The notes: a model not told the origin generated them from the letters alone. Shown: positions 34,925-44,715, numbered from the stretch's first letter. The stretch: DNA of 64,000 nt from Furfurilactobacillus rossiae DSM 15814 (GCF_000428925.1 NZ_AUAW01000014.1:1-64000), one strand, 5' to 3'. Program-made: numbers and translations.

Positions 34925-36133
34925 ATGGCACAAAACGCACCACTTAATCAAAAACATAAATTTAGTTGGCCACTTTTCTTAAGCCCGTTTATTTCACGGC
35001 TGGGCGACGCGCTTTATATTTTTGGCTTGAACTGGTTTATTGTGAAAGCAACTGGAACGGCGTCTATCTTAGGGGTCGTTCAGGGAATCGGTGGCCTCGT
35101 ATTGGTTGCTGCCGATGTGCTGGCAGGACCACTTGTCGATAGCGTGAATCGTAAACGAGTCATGTTATGGTCAGATATTATTAGTTTTGTCGCTTGTTTG
35201 TTAATGGCTCTGATTGTAGATGTCAATCATCCAATCTTCTATCAGCTCGTGTTATTGACGGCCATTTTAGATATCGGATTAGGGTTCAACTTTCCTGCCG
35301 CGAAGGCAATGGTGCCGGAACTTATTCAGGATTCGGCGTTACAACGATTTAATGCCATTTCAAATACGTCACTTAGTTTGGCAGACATTTTTGCACCACT
35401 GCTTGGCGGCGCGCTACTCGCTGTTTCATGGATTAACTTTCGAGAATTTCTAATAATTAATGCTTTTTCATTCCTATTGTCGATTGCGTTGTTGTTGGGG
35501 ATTCGGTACCGGTATCAGCCCAGTAAGAGTGGTCGGCTTTCGATTTGGACCAGCTTAAAAGATGGTTTTAAGTATGTTATGGGTAAGCCTGTGCTTGTTA
35601 AAATGGTTGTCATCGACAGTGTCGTGAACATTTTTTACGCAGCCTTCAATTTGTTGCTTCCATATGATGTGAAACATTACTTTGGTGGCAATGAGTATCT
35701 TTATAGTTATTTGATGGCTGTAATGGCCATTGGAGGGATGCTAGGCGGCCTGAGCTTGGTACGAGCTCGCAGCGCCCGCGCATTACCTCAGATTGAGCGC
35801 GACATTTATCTACTGGCCATCGTGATGCTGATTGCTGGTTTTTGGCGACCATATCCGGTGTTGCTGGCGATGACGGCATTGTATGGATTTTTGATCTCAA
35901 GAATTGGGGTAGGTTTGTTTACGCTAGTGCAAAATGTAACTGATGTGGCTTATTTGGGCCGTGTGTTTGGTATTTGGTTTATCTCTGTAGACTTCATGCA
36001 TCCACTAGGAAACTTTATTTTTGGATTCGTTATTGACTGGCTGGGAGATGGAACCTTCGTTTTGATGGGGATTTTGCTTGCTCTCTGTCTAGGACTTACC
36101 GACCTCGTTTTTCGCAAACACACGGCTGTTTAG
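34925..36133 (+). CDS. MFS transporter of the DHA3 / macrolide-efflux type
   Basis: A 402-residue membrane protein with 10-12 predicted helices. The first helix follows FSWPLFLSPFISRLGDALY. The loop between helices 2 and 3 holds GPLVDSVNRKRVMLWSD, the MFS motif A region (D-x-x-x-R-K). The overall size and start fit the DHA3 drug-efflux group. The substrate is unknown. ATG 34925 follows GGGGGAGAG; an in-frame GTG at 34904 is less likely. No neighbouring regulator gene. Confidence 0.87.
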   Translation: MAQNAPLNQKHKFSWPLFLSPFISRLGDALYIFGLNWFIVKATGTASILGVVQGIGGLVLVAADVLAGPLVDSVNRKRVMLWSDIISFVACLLMALIVDVNHPIFYQLVLLTAILDIGLGFNFPAAKAMVPELIQDSALQRFNAISNTSLSLADIFAPLLGGALLAVSWINFREFLIINAFSFLLSIALLLGIRYRYQPSKSGRLSIWTSLKDGFKYVMGKPVLVKMVVIDSVVNIFYAAFNLLLPYDVKHYFGGNEYLYSYLMAVMAIGGMLGGLSLVRARSARALPQIERDIYLLAIVMLIAGFWRPYPVLLAMTALYGFLISRIGVGLFTLVQNVTDVAYLGRVFGIWFISVDFMHPLGNFIFGFVIDWLGDGTFVLMGILLALCLGLTDLVFRKHTAV

Positions 36134-36420
36134 GCGCAAACTGTCCGTTTGATTGAGACGGCTGGATTGCAAATAAACGGTTTTATAGCTCAATAAGAAA
36201 CATTCTTAAATATTACAATATATTTCAGATTTCGAGTTTTATGACAAAAACGCCTAAATTTGTAATGCTGACGGTATTTCTCTGTTATTTACACGCTGTA
36301 TAGTAGTCATCGTTGAGTTGTTAATAAACAACACAAGCGAATCATCGCGTAAGATTTATCTATTAGCCAGCGTGAGTGAAAAAGAGCTCACCATACAAAA
36401 TTAGGAGTGAAACTTACTAT
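36134..36420 (+). promoter_or_regulatory. Long leader of the LysM surface protein gene
   Basis: 287 nt without a gene. A TATAGT -10-like hexamer at 36299-36304 would give a leader of about 110 nt. The leader holds a small hairpin GTGAG/CTCAC (36371-36392) just before the ribosome site TAGGAG. Such leaders often stabilise mRNAs of abundant surface proteins; this is inference. Confidence 0.4.
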
Positions 36421-37053
36421 ATGAAGATCAAACAATTAATGCTTTCTACTGTTAGTGCCGGTGCGTTACTTTCAATTGGTACTGTTGTTGCAAATGCCGA
36501 CACCACTGTTACTGTTAAGAGCGGTGACACTGTTTCAAAATTAGCTACTGCTAACAACACTACTGTTGATGCAATTGTTAACGCTAACCACTTACAAAAC
36601 GGTGGTAACTTAATCTTTGTTGACCAATCATTAGATATTCCTGGTGCTAACGGTACACAAAGTACTCAAGCAGCACAACCTGCACAACAGGCCGCTCCTG
36701 CACAGCAGACACAACAAGCTGCTCCAGTACAACAAGCAGCCCAACCTGCACAACAGCAAACTGTTCAGGCTCAGCCTGCGCAACAAGCTGCTCCTGTTCA
36801 ACAACAAGCAGCTGCACCTGCCGCTTCTACTGGTGACTCATCAGCTCAAGCGTGGATTGCTGCCCGTGAATCAGGTGGTTCATATACTGCTCAAAACGGT
36901 CAATACTACGGTAAATACCAATTGAGTATGGACAAATTAGGTGGCGACTTATCACCACAACACCAGGAAGCTGTTGCAACACAATACGCAGTTTCACGTT
37001 ACGGTTCATGGGCTGGCGCCCAAGCCGCTTGGCAGTCACAGGGTTGGTGGTAG
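36421..37053 (+). CDS. apf: LysM-domain surface protein, Apf (aggregation-promoting factor) type
   Basis: A 210-residue secreted wall-binding protein. The signal peptide is cleaved near ANA-D (26/27). One LysM domain (about 29-73, TVKSGDTVSKLATANNTT) binds peptidoglycan. A Gln/Ala/Pro-rich linker runs from 75 to 138. The C-terminal transglycosylase-like Apf domain covers 143-210 (WIAARESGGSYTAQNGQYYG through GSWAGAQAAWQSQGWW). Apf proteins affect cell shape and aggregation in lactobacilli. The codons are strongly biased (CAA, GCT, GGT), as in highly expressed genes. ATG 36421 follows TAGGAG. Confidence 0.9.
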   Translation: MKIKQLMLSTVSAGALLSIGTVVANADTTVTVKSGDTVSKLATANNTTVDAIVNANHLQNGGNLIFVDQSLDIPGANGTQSTQAAQPAQQAAPAQQTQQAAPVQQAAQPAQQQTVQAQPAQQAAPVQQQAAAPAASTGDSSAQAWIAARESGGSYTAQNGQYYGKYQLSMDKLGGDLSPQHQEAVATQYAVSRYGSWAGAQAAWQSQGWW

Positions 37054-37095
37054 ACAACCCCGGCTGACGCCGAAAATTCTTTTTGATAATCAAAC

Positions 37096-37121
37096 ACCCA
37101 CTTCATTGTGGGTTTTTTTTT
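37096..37121 (+). terminator. Terminator of the apf-type gene
   Basis: ACCCAC-ttcatt-GTGGGT followed by T9. Confidence 0.88.
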
Positions 37122-37242
37122 GCCTAAAAATCCTAAATTCATCGTTGCTTTACAGTAGCTCGAAGGGCGTACATTAATTAGTGTTGTCGATAAAAAAAGT
37201 GGTGTTTATTAAAGTGGACAATACGGTACGTATTGAATGTAC

Positions 37243-37248
37243 TATAAT
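37243..37248 (+). promoter_or_regulatory. -10 of the amino acid permease gene
   Basis: A perfect TATAAT, 54 nt before the start; the -35 region is not clear. Confidence 0.45.
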
Positions 37249-37302
37249 AAGCATTAATCTTTTTTACATATTTATTTGATTGACGTAAGGAGGTAGTGGT
37301 TA

Positions 37303-38613
37303 ATGAAAGGTCGTTTTGGCTTTTTAAGTATTGTTTTATTCGGGATCAACGCCATTGTCGGATCAGGCATTTTTTTGTTGCCTAATACGGCGATGAAACT
37401 AATTGGGCCGGCTAGTCTGCTAGTGTTTGTCTTCGACATGTTTTTGGTTGTTAGTATTGCATTGTGTTTTGCCGAGGATGCCAGTTTATTCAAACAGAAT
37501 GGTGGACCCTACGTCTATGCCAAGGCAGCGTTTGGTGATTTTGTTGGCTATGAAGTTGGCTTCATTATTTGGGTCATTAGTATTATTGCGTGGGCTACGA
37601 TGGCTGCTGGGCTGGCGACTGCTCTGGGCGCGTTTTGGCCTGTATTGGCTAAGCCCGTTTGGCATGCCACGATTATTACGGTGTTGCTGGTCGGGTTAGG
37701 TGTGATTAACATTCTTGGTGTTAGTGTGACGAAATGGCTAAATAATGTGGTCACTGTCGCAAAAATTATTCCGCTGGTATTGTTTGTTGCCATTGGGTTA
37801 TTCTTCCTTCATGCTGGCAATTTCACACCGTTTTTCCCACACGGCCATTATGTAGCAGGCTCATTCGGTCAGGCAGCAATCGTCATGTTTTACGCCTTTA
37901 CAGGTTTTGAGGCCATTGTGATTGCCGCTGAGGATATGAAAAATCCCCAACACGATGTCCCGCGTGCAATTATCACGGTAATGGGGATAGTGGCTCTGTT
38001 GTACTTTCTCATTCAAACGGTGTCAATCGGAGTCTTAGGGACTAAGTTAGCAACAACGACGGCGCCGATGCAGGAGGCGTTAACTCAGATTATTGGGCCA
38101 GTCGGGAAGTACATTATCGGTGCGGGTACGATTATTTCTATCACAGGAATTTCCGTTGCCCAGTCCTTTACCGTTCCTCGTAGTGGGCAAGCAATGGCTG
38201 ATAATGGGGTCATGCCAAAGATTGTCGGCCGCGTTAATCATCGCGGTGTGCCCTATGTAGCCGTGATTATTTCAGTTGCTTTAGCGTTGCCGCTTGCATT
38301 GACAGGAACATTCAGCACATTAGCTGCTATTTCTGTTGTGTCACGGTTTGCTCAGTATGTGCCAACAATCATTGCTGTCCTAGTGTTCAGGAGGACTCGA
38401 CCAGATCAACCGCGTTCCTTTAAAGTACCGTTTGGTCCAGTGATTCCGGTGATTGCAATTTTAGTGTCGTGCTGGTTACTGGCACAGGCCAAACCAATTA
38501 ACCTATTTTGGGGTCTTGGTGCGTTATTAGTCGCTGTTCCGTTTTATTTCTTGACGAAGAAGAATCGTCAAGAAATCGAAGCGCAGCAAAAAAATGAAAA
38601 TCAGAAGCTATAG
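37303..38613 (+). CDS. APC-family amino acid permease
   Basis: A 436-residue transporter with about 12 membrane helices. The first helix has the APC hallmark GINAIVGSGIFLLP (residues about 14-27), the unwound substrate-binding segment. FYAFTGFEAIVIAAEDMKNP in helix 6 is the second. The family moves amino acids with protons or by exchange; the substrate cannot be set. AAGGAGG is upstream of the ATG. Single gene with its own terminator. Confidence 0.92.
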   Translation: MKGRFGFLSIVLFGINAIVGSGIFLLPNTAMKLIGPASLLVFVFDMFLVVSIALCFAEDASLFKQNGGPYVYAKAAFGDFVGYEVGFIIWVISIIAWATMAAGLATALGAFWPVLAKPVWHATIITVLLVGLGVINILGVSVTKWLNNVVTVAKIIPLVLFVAIGLFFLHAGNFTPFFPHGHYVAGSFGQAAIVMFYAFTGFEAIVIAAEDMKNPQHDVPRAIITVMGIVALLYFLIQTVSIGVLGTKLATTTAPMQEALTQIIGPVGKYIIGAGTIISITGISVAQSFTVPRSGQAMADNGVMPKIVGRVNHRGVPYVAVIISVALALPLALTGTFSTLAAISVVSRFAQYVPTIIAVLVFRRTRPDQPRSFKVPFGPVIPVIAILVSCWLLAQAKPINLFWGLGALLVAVPFYFLTKKNRQEIEAQQKNENQKL

Positions 38614-38662
38614 CGATTATCAGGTTACAGAGATACACTTGTATGCATTTACTTTAGGCACT

Positions 38663-38695
38663 AAAAGCATCCTTCAAATTGGGGGATGCTTTTTA
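38663..38695 (+). terminator. Terminator of the amino acid permease gene
   Basis: AAAAGCATCC with GGATGCTTTT around an 11-nt loop, ending in T. Confidence 0.88.
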
Positions 38696-39073
38696 TTTTG
38701 TATGAAAGGAATTGTTCAAAAATAGGTCCAAAAATGAAAACAAAGGTATTGAAGCTGAAAGCTTTCGACCATATCAGCTATACCAATTTATATAAAAGGA
38801 CTAATTTAAGCAACTTTATGAGCCTGAAAAGCAATAAAATAATTAAAAAATGCAAACGAATGTCAAAATCTAGACCAATCGTTTAAACTCTTATTATTTC
38901 TGGAATAATCAATTATTTTCAAGGAACTAATTAACCATATTTTAATCAAAATGCCATCTTTATCATCATTTTATTCTTGCCGTTTAAAATTGAAATCGGT
39001 ATTGTGACAAACATAGACCAAAGAGAGAAAAACAGACGTGTCTATTAAACAGTTATGAAAAAGGATGATAAAT
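38696..39073 (+). promoter_or_regulatory. AT-rich gap with a candidate tkt promoter
   Basis: 378 nt of AT-rich sequence without a credible gene. TTGCCG at 38977-38982 and TATTGT at 39000-39005 are exactly 17 nt apart and would start transcription about 60 nt before transketolase. No repeat or strong hairpin was seen. Confidence 0.45.
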
Positions 39074-41107
39074 ATGTTTGATTCAATCGACCAATTAGCA
39101 GTAAATAGTGTGCGGACATTAAGCTTAGATGCAATCGATAAGGCACAATCTGGCCATCCTGGTTTGCCAATGGGCGCAGCTCCGATGGCATATGCACTGT
39201 GGACTCGAAATATGACGGTTAACCCTAAAGATTCACATTGGTTTAACCGTGATCGCTTTGTGCTATCAGCTGGTCATGGATCGGCGATGCTATACAGTCT
39301 GCTGCATTTGGGCGGTTACCAAGTTTCTATCACAGACCTTAAGCATTTTCGTCAAATGGGCAGCAAGACACCTGGACATCCAGAATATGGCTGGACCGAT
39401 GGCGTTGAAGCCACAACTGGCCCACTAGGCCAAGGCTTAGGAATGTCTGTTGGGATGGCGATGGCAGAGCGACATTTAGGCGCAATGTATAACCGCCCCG
39501 GATTTAAAGTGGTTGATCATTATACATACACGCTCGTTGGCGACGGGGATCTCATGGAAGGTATTTCCCATGAAGCTGCTAGTTTAGCTGGTCGTTTAAG
39601 ATTAGGTAAACTGATTGTACTCTATGATTCTAATGACGTGTCTTTGGATGGTCCACTGAGCAATGCGTTTGCTGAGAACATTCAGGAACGGTTTGAAAGC
39701 TATGGTTGGTCCTATCGGCGGGTTGACGACGGTAATGATTTGAACAGCATCGACAAAGCAATTAAAACCGCGCAGATGGATCAAACTAAGCCAACAATTA
39801 TTGAGGTCAAAACGACGATTGGCTATGGTGCGCCAAAGCAAGGCACCCATGCAGTTCACGGCGCGCCATTAAGTGCGGCAGATTTGCGTGTTGCCAAGGA
39901 AAATTATCAATGGCCTTATGCACCGTTTTACGTTCCTGGCGAAGTGTATGATCGTTTTTACCGGACAATTCAACGCCGTGGCCATAAAGCAGAAGAAGAC
40001 TGGAATCACATGATGGAAAGTTATGCGACTCAGTATCCTGAGCTTGCAGCTTACTTTGCAGATGATGTTCGTCAAATGAAGAGTGTGGACTTAAGTGACT
40101 TAACTGACCAGTATGAGCTTGGTGATGCCGAAGCAACCCGTTTGACTAGCGCTAAGGTTTTGCAAACATTGAGTAAACGGGAACACTCACTATGGGGCGG
40201 TTCAGCCGACCTCTTCTCTTCAAACAAAACGAACATTAAGGATAATGGGCGTTTTGACGTGGACAGCGCGGTTAACCGGAATTTGTGGTTTGGTGTCCGT
40301 GAGTTCGCTGAAGGCTGTGCGATGAACGGCATTGCCTTGCATGGTGGTTCACGTGTATACGGCAGCACGTTCATGGTCTTTTCAGATTATATGCGTGGTG
40401 CCATGCGGTTGGCTGCCTTACAGAAGCTACCCGTTACGTATGTGTTCACCCATGATTCTGTAGCAGTTGGCGAGGACGGCCCAACTCATGAACCGATTGA
40501 ACAACTGGCCAGCATGAGGGCCATGCCAGGGCTATCTGTTATTCGTCCAGCTGATGCAAACGAAACGATTGCTGCTTGGCAACAAGCGATGGGAGCACAT
40601 GATCATCCAACCGTGTTGATCATGACACGGCAAACTTTACCAGTTTTGACAGGCGCCAAAGCACATCCGGAAGGTGTAAGTCGGGGGGCTTACGTTATTT
40701 CCGCACAAAAAGGCCTCAAACCAGATGGTATTTTAATTGCCAGTGGTTCAGAAGTTCAACTAGCCTTAACTGCACAGCAGAAACTGTGGGAACGTGGTGA
40801 GGATGTTTCCGTGGTATCGATGCCAAGTATGGATTTGTTCGATGCTCAACCGCAAGACTATAAGGATGAAGTTTTGCCGCGTGACGTTCGCAATCGCGTG
40901 TCTATCGAGATGGGGAGCACGAGTGATTGGGGTAAATATGTCGGGTTAGATGGCAAGGTGATTGGTATCGATACCTTTGGTCTAAGCGGCAAGGGGAGTG
41001 AAGTTATCAAGCACTTTGGTTTCACACCTGAAACGGTCGTTGATACGTATGCCAGCTTAATTAATACACGGCTGCATACACTTAACGAGAATGTTTCCGC
41101 ACGATAA
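39074..41107 (+). CDS. tkt: Transketolase
   Basis: A 677-residue thiamine-diphosphate enzyme moving two-carbon units between sugar phosphates in pentose metabolism. [18 protein letters not shown] is near the start. The cofactor motif GDGDLMEG is at about 156-163, with the Asn-containing end IVLYDSND, and the [16 protein letters not shown] segment lies in the pyrimidine domain. The full family length is present. AAAGGATGATAA places ATG 39074 better than ATG 39065. It works with RpiA (54685) in the same pathway. Confidence 0.95.
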   Translation: MFDSIDQLAVNSVRTLSLDAIDKAQSGHPGLPMGAAPMAYALWTRNMTVNPKDSHWFNRDRFVLSAGHGSAMLYSLLHLGGYQVSITDLKHFRQMGSKTPGHPEYGWTDGVEATTGPLGQGLGMSVGMAMAERHLGAMYNRPGFKVVDHYTYTLVGDGDLMEGISHEAASLAGRLRLGKLIVLYDSNDVSLDGPLSNAFAENIQERFESYGWSYRRVDDGNDLNSIDKAIKTAQMDQTKPTIIEVKTTIGYGAPKQGTHAVHGAPLSAADLRVAKENYQWPYAPFYVPGEVYDRFYRTIQRRGHKAEEDWNHMMESYATQYPELAAYFADDVRQMKSVDLSDLTDQYELGDAEATRLTSAKVLQTLSKREHSLWGGSADLFSSNKTNIKDNGRFDVDSAVNRNLWFGVREFAEGCAMNGIALHGGSRVYGSTFMVFSDYMRGAMRLAALQKLPVTYVFTHDSVAVGEDGPTHEPIEQLASMRAMPGLSVIRPADANETIAAWQQAMGAHDHPTVLIMTRQTLPVLTGAKAHPEGVSRGAYVISAQKGLKPDGILIASGSEVQLALTAQQKLWERGEDVSVVSMPSMDLFDAQPQDYKDEVLPRDVRNRVSIEMGSTSDWGKYVGLDGKVIGIDTFGLSGKGSEVIKHFGFTPETVVDTYASLINTRLHTLNENVSAR

Positions 41108-41150
41108 TATAGTTGGTTGTTCAAAGCTCATCCTGCTTTATGAATAACGA

Positions 41151-41190
41151 CTAAAACGACTCACGCCCGTTTGGACGTGAGTCGTTTTAG
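41151..41190. terminator. Bidirectional terminator between tkt and the DUF4811 gene
   Basis: A perfect 15-bp stem, CTAAAACGACTCACG with CGTGAGTCGTTTTAG, between convergent genes. Confidence 0.88.
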
Positions 41191-41219
41191 ATACATATTA
41201 GTTACTTACCCTCAAAAAA

Positions 41220-41963
41220 TCACTTAACTGATGCTACTGCTTTTTTAATCAACTGAGATTGAAATTCAGCCGTGTATTGTTTAGTCAGTTTTGCTTGAGT
41301 CGCTTGATCCGTTGCAAGCTTGGGATCCTTAGCTATGTCTGCTTGCATCTTTGCTTTGACGTAGGCTTCAGCTTGTTGTTTCATTTGAGCCTTGGCCTGA
41401 GGTGTTTGCATCTTTGCCATCTGGCCTTGCAACTTCTTTGCTTGGCTAGTTGAGAGATGCAACCATGAACTTGGCAGATAGAACGTATTTGTCCGTTTTG
41501 TCAGTTTATGGTTTTCTTTGGCAATACCGAACCAAACTTTAGCGGTGTGGCTCTTATATTCCCAGCGTGTTTCTGATGTTTTTAACGTTGCCGTGTTACC
41601 GCTAGCTTTTTTAATTGTGTTAGTAGTAAATTCATCGGCCTGTGTGTGACCGGGCTTCTTTTGGTTAGCCTTGGTCGCGTAAATTTGAACGTTTTCAGTG
41701 CCTTTAGTCCCAACGTTTTGGTAGAGGACCATATTGACACCGTTAGCGTTACTGCCACTAGCAGAATAAATCTGTTTAGTCGTCGTTGTGGTGACTTTAT
41801 GCATCCCAAAGTGACTGTGGTCGTTGGCTGTGATCATAAAGAGTGAGCCACATAGCACGATGATTGATAGTAAGGTACCGATGATTTGCCAAGTCCGGTT
41901 ATTAATGTAGACGAAGCAAATGAACAGGGCAATGGCACCAATGACAAGTGTAGCTAGAATCAT
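41220..41963 (-). CDS. DUF4811 membrane protein, partner of the MFS pump
   Basis: A 247-residue protein. Two N-terminal membrane helices (residues 1-16 and 25-45) are followed by an extracellular beta-rich DUF4811 domain (YSASGSNANGVNMVLYQN, then WEYKSHTAKVWFG). A Gln/Ala/Lys-rich helical tail (about 175-247) ends it. In lactobacilli such proteins sit next to DHA2-type drug pumps and may act as accessory parts. Here its start overlaps the stop of the MFS gene (TAATG), so the two are coupled. Confidence 0.88.
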   Translation of the reverse strand: MILATLVIGAIALFICFVYINNRTWQIIGTLLSIIVLCGSLFMITANDHSHFGMHKVTTTTTKQIYSASGSNANGVNMVLYQNVGTKGTENVQIYATKANQKKPGHTQADEFTTNTIKKASGNTATLKTSETRWEYKSHTAKVWFGIAKENHKLTKRTNTFYLPSSWLHLSTSQAKKLQGQMAKMQTPQAKAQMKQQAEAYVKAKMQADIAKDPKLATDQATQAKLTKQYTAEFQSQLIKKAVASVK

Positions 41964-43471
41964 TAGGCTTCACCTCCATTGTTAGCGGGTTCTGAAGTGG
42001 CTTTTAGATCATCGCTGGTAACGGTAGCATTAGAGTGATTAGCACCCTTTAAGAAGAAGGCTAACAGGAAACCAACGATACAGAAGCCGACAGCAACCCA
42101 GAATGTTGCATGATAACCACTCATTGTGGCGTTGATGGCCCGAACCTTATATGCTAATGGTGTTTGTGTCAACACGTGATGTGCTGGCATAGCGTTCTTC
42201 GTAACGTTTGACAAAACGGAAACTAAGATTGCTGAACCAATTGAAGTGGCAACCTGACGTGTTGTGTTGTTAACGGCAGTCCCGTGGGAGATCATGTCAA
42301 AGGACAGGGCATTCATGCCGGCAGTTGTTACAGGCATCATAACCATTGAAATCCCAAACATCCGCACGGCATATAAGAAGGTAACATAAATGACAGGCGT
42401 GCTCTTGGTAATCATAACAAATGGTAAAGTACCAGCTGTTAAAAGGAACATCCCAGCAACAGCCATCCGCCGAGCACCAATCCGGTCAAATGTTTGACCA
42501 GTAATCGGACTCATAACAGCCATCATTAAGGCCCCAGGCAGTAGGGTTAATCCAGAATGGAAAGCACTCATACCATGAACAATTTGCAGGTAAAGTGGCA
42601 GAACCAGTTCAACACCAGTCATCGCAATTGTAACAACAGAACTCAAAATTGCGGCAATGGTGAATTCAAAGGACTTGAAAACACGCAATTGTAAGAATGG
42701 GTTCTTCATAGTGAGTTGACGCCAAATGAATAGTGCAATGACAACAACACCGACTGCGAGGAATGACAGCACCTTAGTGGATGTCCAGCCATCGTCACCG
42801 ACGGAGGAGAATCCGTAAAGCAAGGAACCAAAACCAATGGTAGATAAACTAGCTGATAGCCAATCAAGTTTCGGTTTAGAGGTTTCAATAACGGACTTCA
42901 TAAAGAAGAACGCTAAGATGATAACCAGAGCAACGATTGGAATAATCATGCCAAACAAGTCGCGCCACTGGAACTTATCAATGACCCACCCAGAAAGTGT
43001 TGGTCCAATAGCAGGTGCAACACCGATAACGATACCGGCTAGTCCCATGGCAGCGCCACGAGAACTGGCTGGGAAAATCGTCAACATTAATGTTTGCAAT
43101 AATGGCATGGTAACCCCAACACCAATCGCCTGAACTAAACGTCCGGCAAGTAAGGTGCCGTAATTAGGTGCGATGTAGGCCATAATCGTGCCGATTTCAA
43201 AAATCATCATGGCACCAATATAGAGCCATTTTGAATTGAATCGGTTGGATAAGTAAGCAGAAATGGGAATCATGATCCCGTTAACCATTAAAAATCCAGT
43301 GGTTAACCATTGAACCGTAGAGGTCGAAATATCGAAGGCTTTCATTAATGTAGGGAAAGCGGTCGTCAAAATCGTCTGGTTCAAAACGGTACAGAACGTA
43401 CCAATCAGCAAAACCATAACCATCAGTCCACGGTTATAAGGTTTGCCATTTGTGTCGACAGCTTCTGACAT
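41963..43471 (-). CDS. MFS multidrug transporter, DHA2 (EmrB/QacA) type
   Basis: A 502-residue membrane protein, size and segment spacing fitting 14 helices of the DHA2 drug:proton antiporters. The first helix ends in FCTVLNQTILTTAFPTLM, the usual DHA2 motif region. YLSNRFNSKWLYIGAMM matches motif A. The motif C-like GIVIGVAPAIGPTLSGWVI is in helix 5. ATG 43471 follows AAGGA; the frame extends 26 codons further without a site. It is divergent from a MerR regulator that likely controls it. Confidence 0.92.
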   Translation of the reverse strand: MSEAVDTNGKPYNRGLMVMVLLIGTFCTVLNQTILTTAFPTLMKAFDISTSTVQWLTTGFLMVNGIMIPISAYLSNRFNSKWLYIGAMMIFEIGTIMAYIAPNYGTLLAGRLVQAIGVGVTMPLLQTLMLTIFPASSRGAAMGLAGIVIGVAPAIGPTLSGWVIDKFQWRDLFGMIIPIVALVIILAFFFMKSVIETSKPKLDWLSASLSTIGFGSLLYGFSSVGDDGWTSTKVLSFLAVGVVVIALFIWRQLTMKNPFLQLRVFKSFEFTIAAILSSVVTIAMTGVELVLPLYLQIVHGMSAFHSGLTLLPGALMMAVMSPITGQTFDRIGARRMAVAGMFLLTAGTLPFVMITKSTPVIYVTFLYAVRMFGISMVMMPVTTAGMNALSFDMISHGTAVNNTTRQVATSIGSAILVSVLSNVTKNAMPAHHVLTQTPLAYKVRAINATMSGYHATFWVAVGFCIVGFLLAFFLKGANHSNATVTSDDLKATSEPANNGGEA

Positions 43472-43525
43472 AAGGAGTCCTTCTTTCGTTTGATTAATTA
43501 GTTTGCTTAAAAAAGTACGAGAGTT

Positions 43526-43587
43526 AATATAATGCTTTAAGATAATCATGTCAAGTAAGTTGACAAAGTTATTTTAAAATATATAAT
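43526..43587. promoter_or_regulatory. Divergent promoters of the MFS and MerR genes
   Basis: Plus strand: TTGACA 43560-43565, 16 nt, TATAAT 43582-43587 (merR). Minus strand: TTGACA 43554-43549, 17 nt, TATATT 43531-43526 (MFS). The two -35 boxes form an inverted repeat, TGTCAA-GTAAG-TTGACA (43549-43565), so one regulator bound there could block or adjust both promoters. Confidence 0.72.
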
Positions 43588-43657
43588 TGTTCCAGTAAAC
43601 ATAACATCAACGTTAGATTTTGTGATAACGGTTTCAAGAAATAAGAGGTTTAATTAT

Positions 43658-44113
43658 ATGGAAAGAACACCCCAAACTGAGGGTTCACCTGAATGGCTGA
43701 GAAGCATTATTAATAGTGATGATATATTGATTGGTATCGGTGACCTCTCGCGCGCGACAGATGTTTCAACCGCTCAGCTACGTTACTGGACGGATAAGGG
43801 CTATATTCACGTTGTTAATCAGGATGAAGGAAATCGTAAATATACGTACGATACTGCGTTTAAGGTTCGTGCAATCAAGGCGTATATGGATGAGGGCTTT
43901 ACGTTGGTCGCCGCCACCAAACGGATGCAAAAGCACCGGGAAGTTATTCATTTGTTAAAAGATGTCATGATGAATCGGCTGGAAGGCGTCGGTACGGATG
44001 AAGACGGCAGCCAAATCGTCAGCTTAGGTTTGTTTGATCCAGACCCACAATATGAACTTGTGGCCCGTTTGCGAGATGGCAAGACCCGGTTCGAACTCCA
44101 GAAAAAAGCTTGA
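43658..44113 (+). CDS. MerR-family transcriptional regulator
   Basis: A 151-residue regulator. The MerR winged helix covers residues about 25-95 (IGDLSRATDVSTAQLRYWTD, then KGYIHVVNQDEGNRKYTYDT). A short helical part and a small C-terminal region without a metal-binding Cys cluster follow. It therefore resembles the GlnR/TnrA-sized or drug-sensing MerR proteins rather than metal sensors. AGAGG precedes the ATG. Divergent from the MFS/DUF4811 operon, its probable target. Confidence 0.88.
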   Translation: MERTPQTEGSPEWLRSIINSDDILIGIGDLSRATDVSTAQLRYWTDKGYIHVVNQDEGNRKYTYDTAFKVRAIKAYMDEGFTLVAATKRMQKHREVIHLLKDVMMNRLEGVGTDEDGSQIVSLGLFDPDPQYELVARLRDGKTRFELQKKA

Positions 44114-44406
44114 ATCTAGGGGACTTTGCTTGTTGCAGGCTCCTAGTCATGCTAAGCTGGGTTTGTGGTGAGGTGAATGGTTGATTACCCAAAAATCCCT
44201 AAGAAGTGACCGATCTTTACGGCTGGGCCACTGCTTCATGTTGTGAGTGTTTTTTGGAAAACTTTTTTGATTAAAAAGGTTCGCTAAACTGCGCATTATG
44301 CGCTCGAGAATCATCCTTTCGGGATGGTTAGTGATCGTATTTAAAACAATGTGTTTCATGAAAATCAACCCAAGTTTTTCATGGTGTAATCAACTGCTCA
44401 TCATGG
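44114..44406 (+). other. Hairpin-rich non-coding stretch, possible small RNA
   Basis: About 290 nt between merR and a strong terminator, with no supported gene. It holds several hairpins: CTAGG/CCTAG near 44116-44145, GCGCA-tta-TGCGC at 44291-44303, CATCC/GGATG at 44312-44326, and CATGAAAA/TTTTCATG at 44357-44383. It could be an independent small RNA or a long 3' end of merR. I do not recognise the family. Confidence 0.35.
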
Positions 44407-44444
44407 GCACTCCAGTTTAGGGGATCTGGAGTGCTTTTTTTTTT
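44407..44444 (+). terminator. Strong terminator
   Basis: GCACTCCAG with CTGGAGTGC around a 10-nt loop, followed by ten T. It lies about 290 nt after the merR stop, far for a simple merR terminator. Confidence 0.92.
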
Positions 44445-44483
44445 GGAGTGATTACGAAGCCCGCGACAAGTCGAGCTATAACA

Positions 44484-44529
44484 TAAACGACGAGTGTGAA
44501 GGTGAATTTTCCTTTGCACTCGTCGTTTA
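44484..44529. repeat. Perfect 13-bp hairpin upstream of lacL
   Basis: TAAACGACGAGTG pairs with CACTCGTCGTTTA, with an inner AAGG/CCTT. It has no T run beyond the stem, so it is not a clear terminator. The remaining sequence to 44688 shows no gene. Confidence 0.6.
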
Positions 44530-44688
44530 AGGTTTATGCACAGACTTCTAGGCGTCAGTGGCACGTTTTGACTACATAGCCTAAAAAAGTTCGTGGACTG
44601 AGAACGCGTTTGTGACAAGGTGGTATGGGTGAATAAAACAGCACGGATTTCCCCCGTTTCAATAAATGCGGTAAAATAAACATTATTA

Positions 44689-44702
44689 TGAAAACGCTAT
44701 CA
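44689..44702 (+). promoter_or_regulatory. cre site (CcpA operator) before lacL
   Basis: TGAAAACGCTATCA fits the catabolite-responsive element consensus TGWAANCGNTNWCA at every position. It lies directly before the lacL ribosome site (AGGAGG 44704-44709), where bound CcpA would block transcription when a preferred sugar is present. Confidence 0.8.
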
Positions 44703-44715
44703 CAGGAGGATGAAC

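Noticed and set aside
38686-38886. 66-codon open frame after the amino acid permease
   Set aside because: It starts inside the terminator hairpin, has no ribosome site, and its Lys/Asn-rich content fits AT-rich non-coding DNA.
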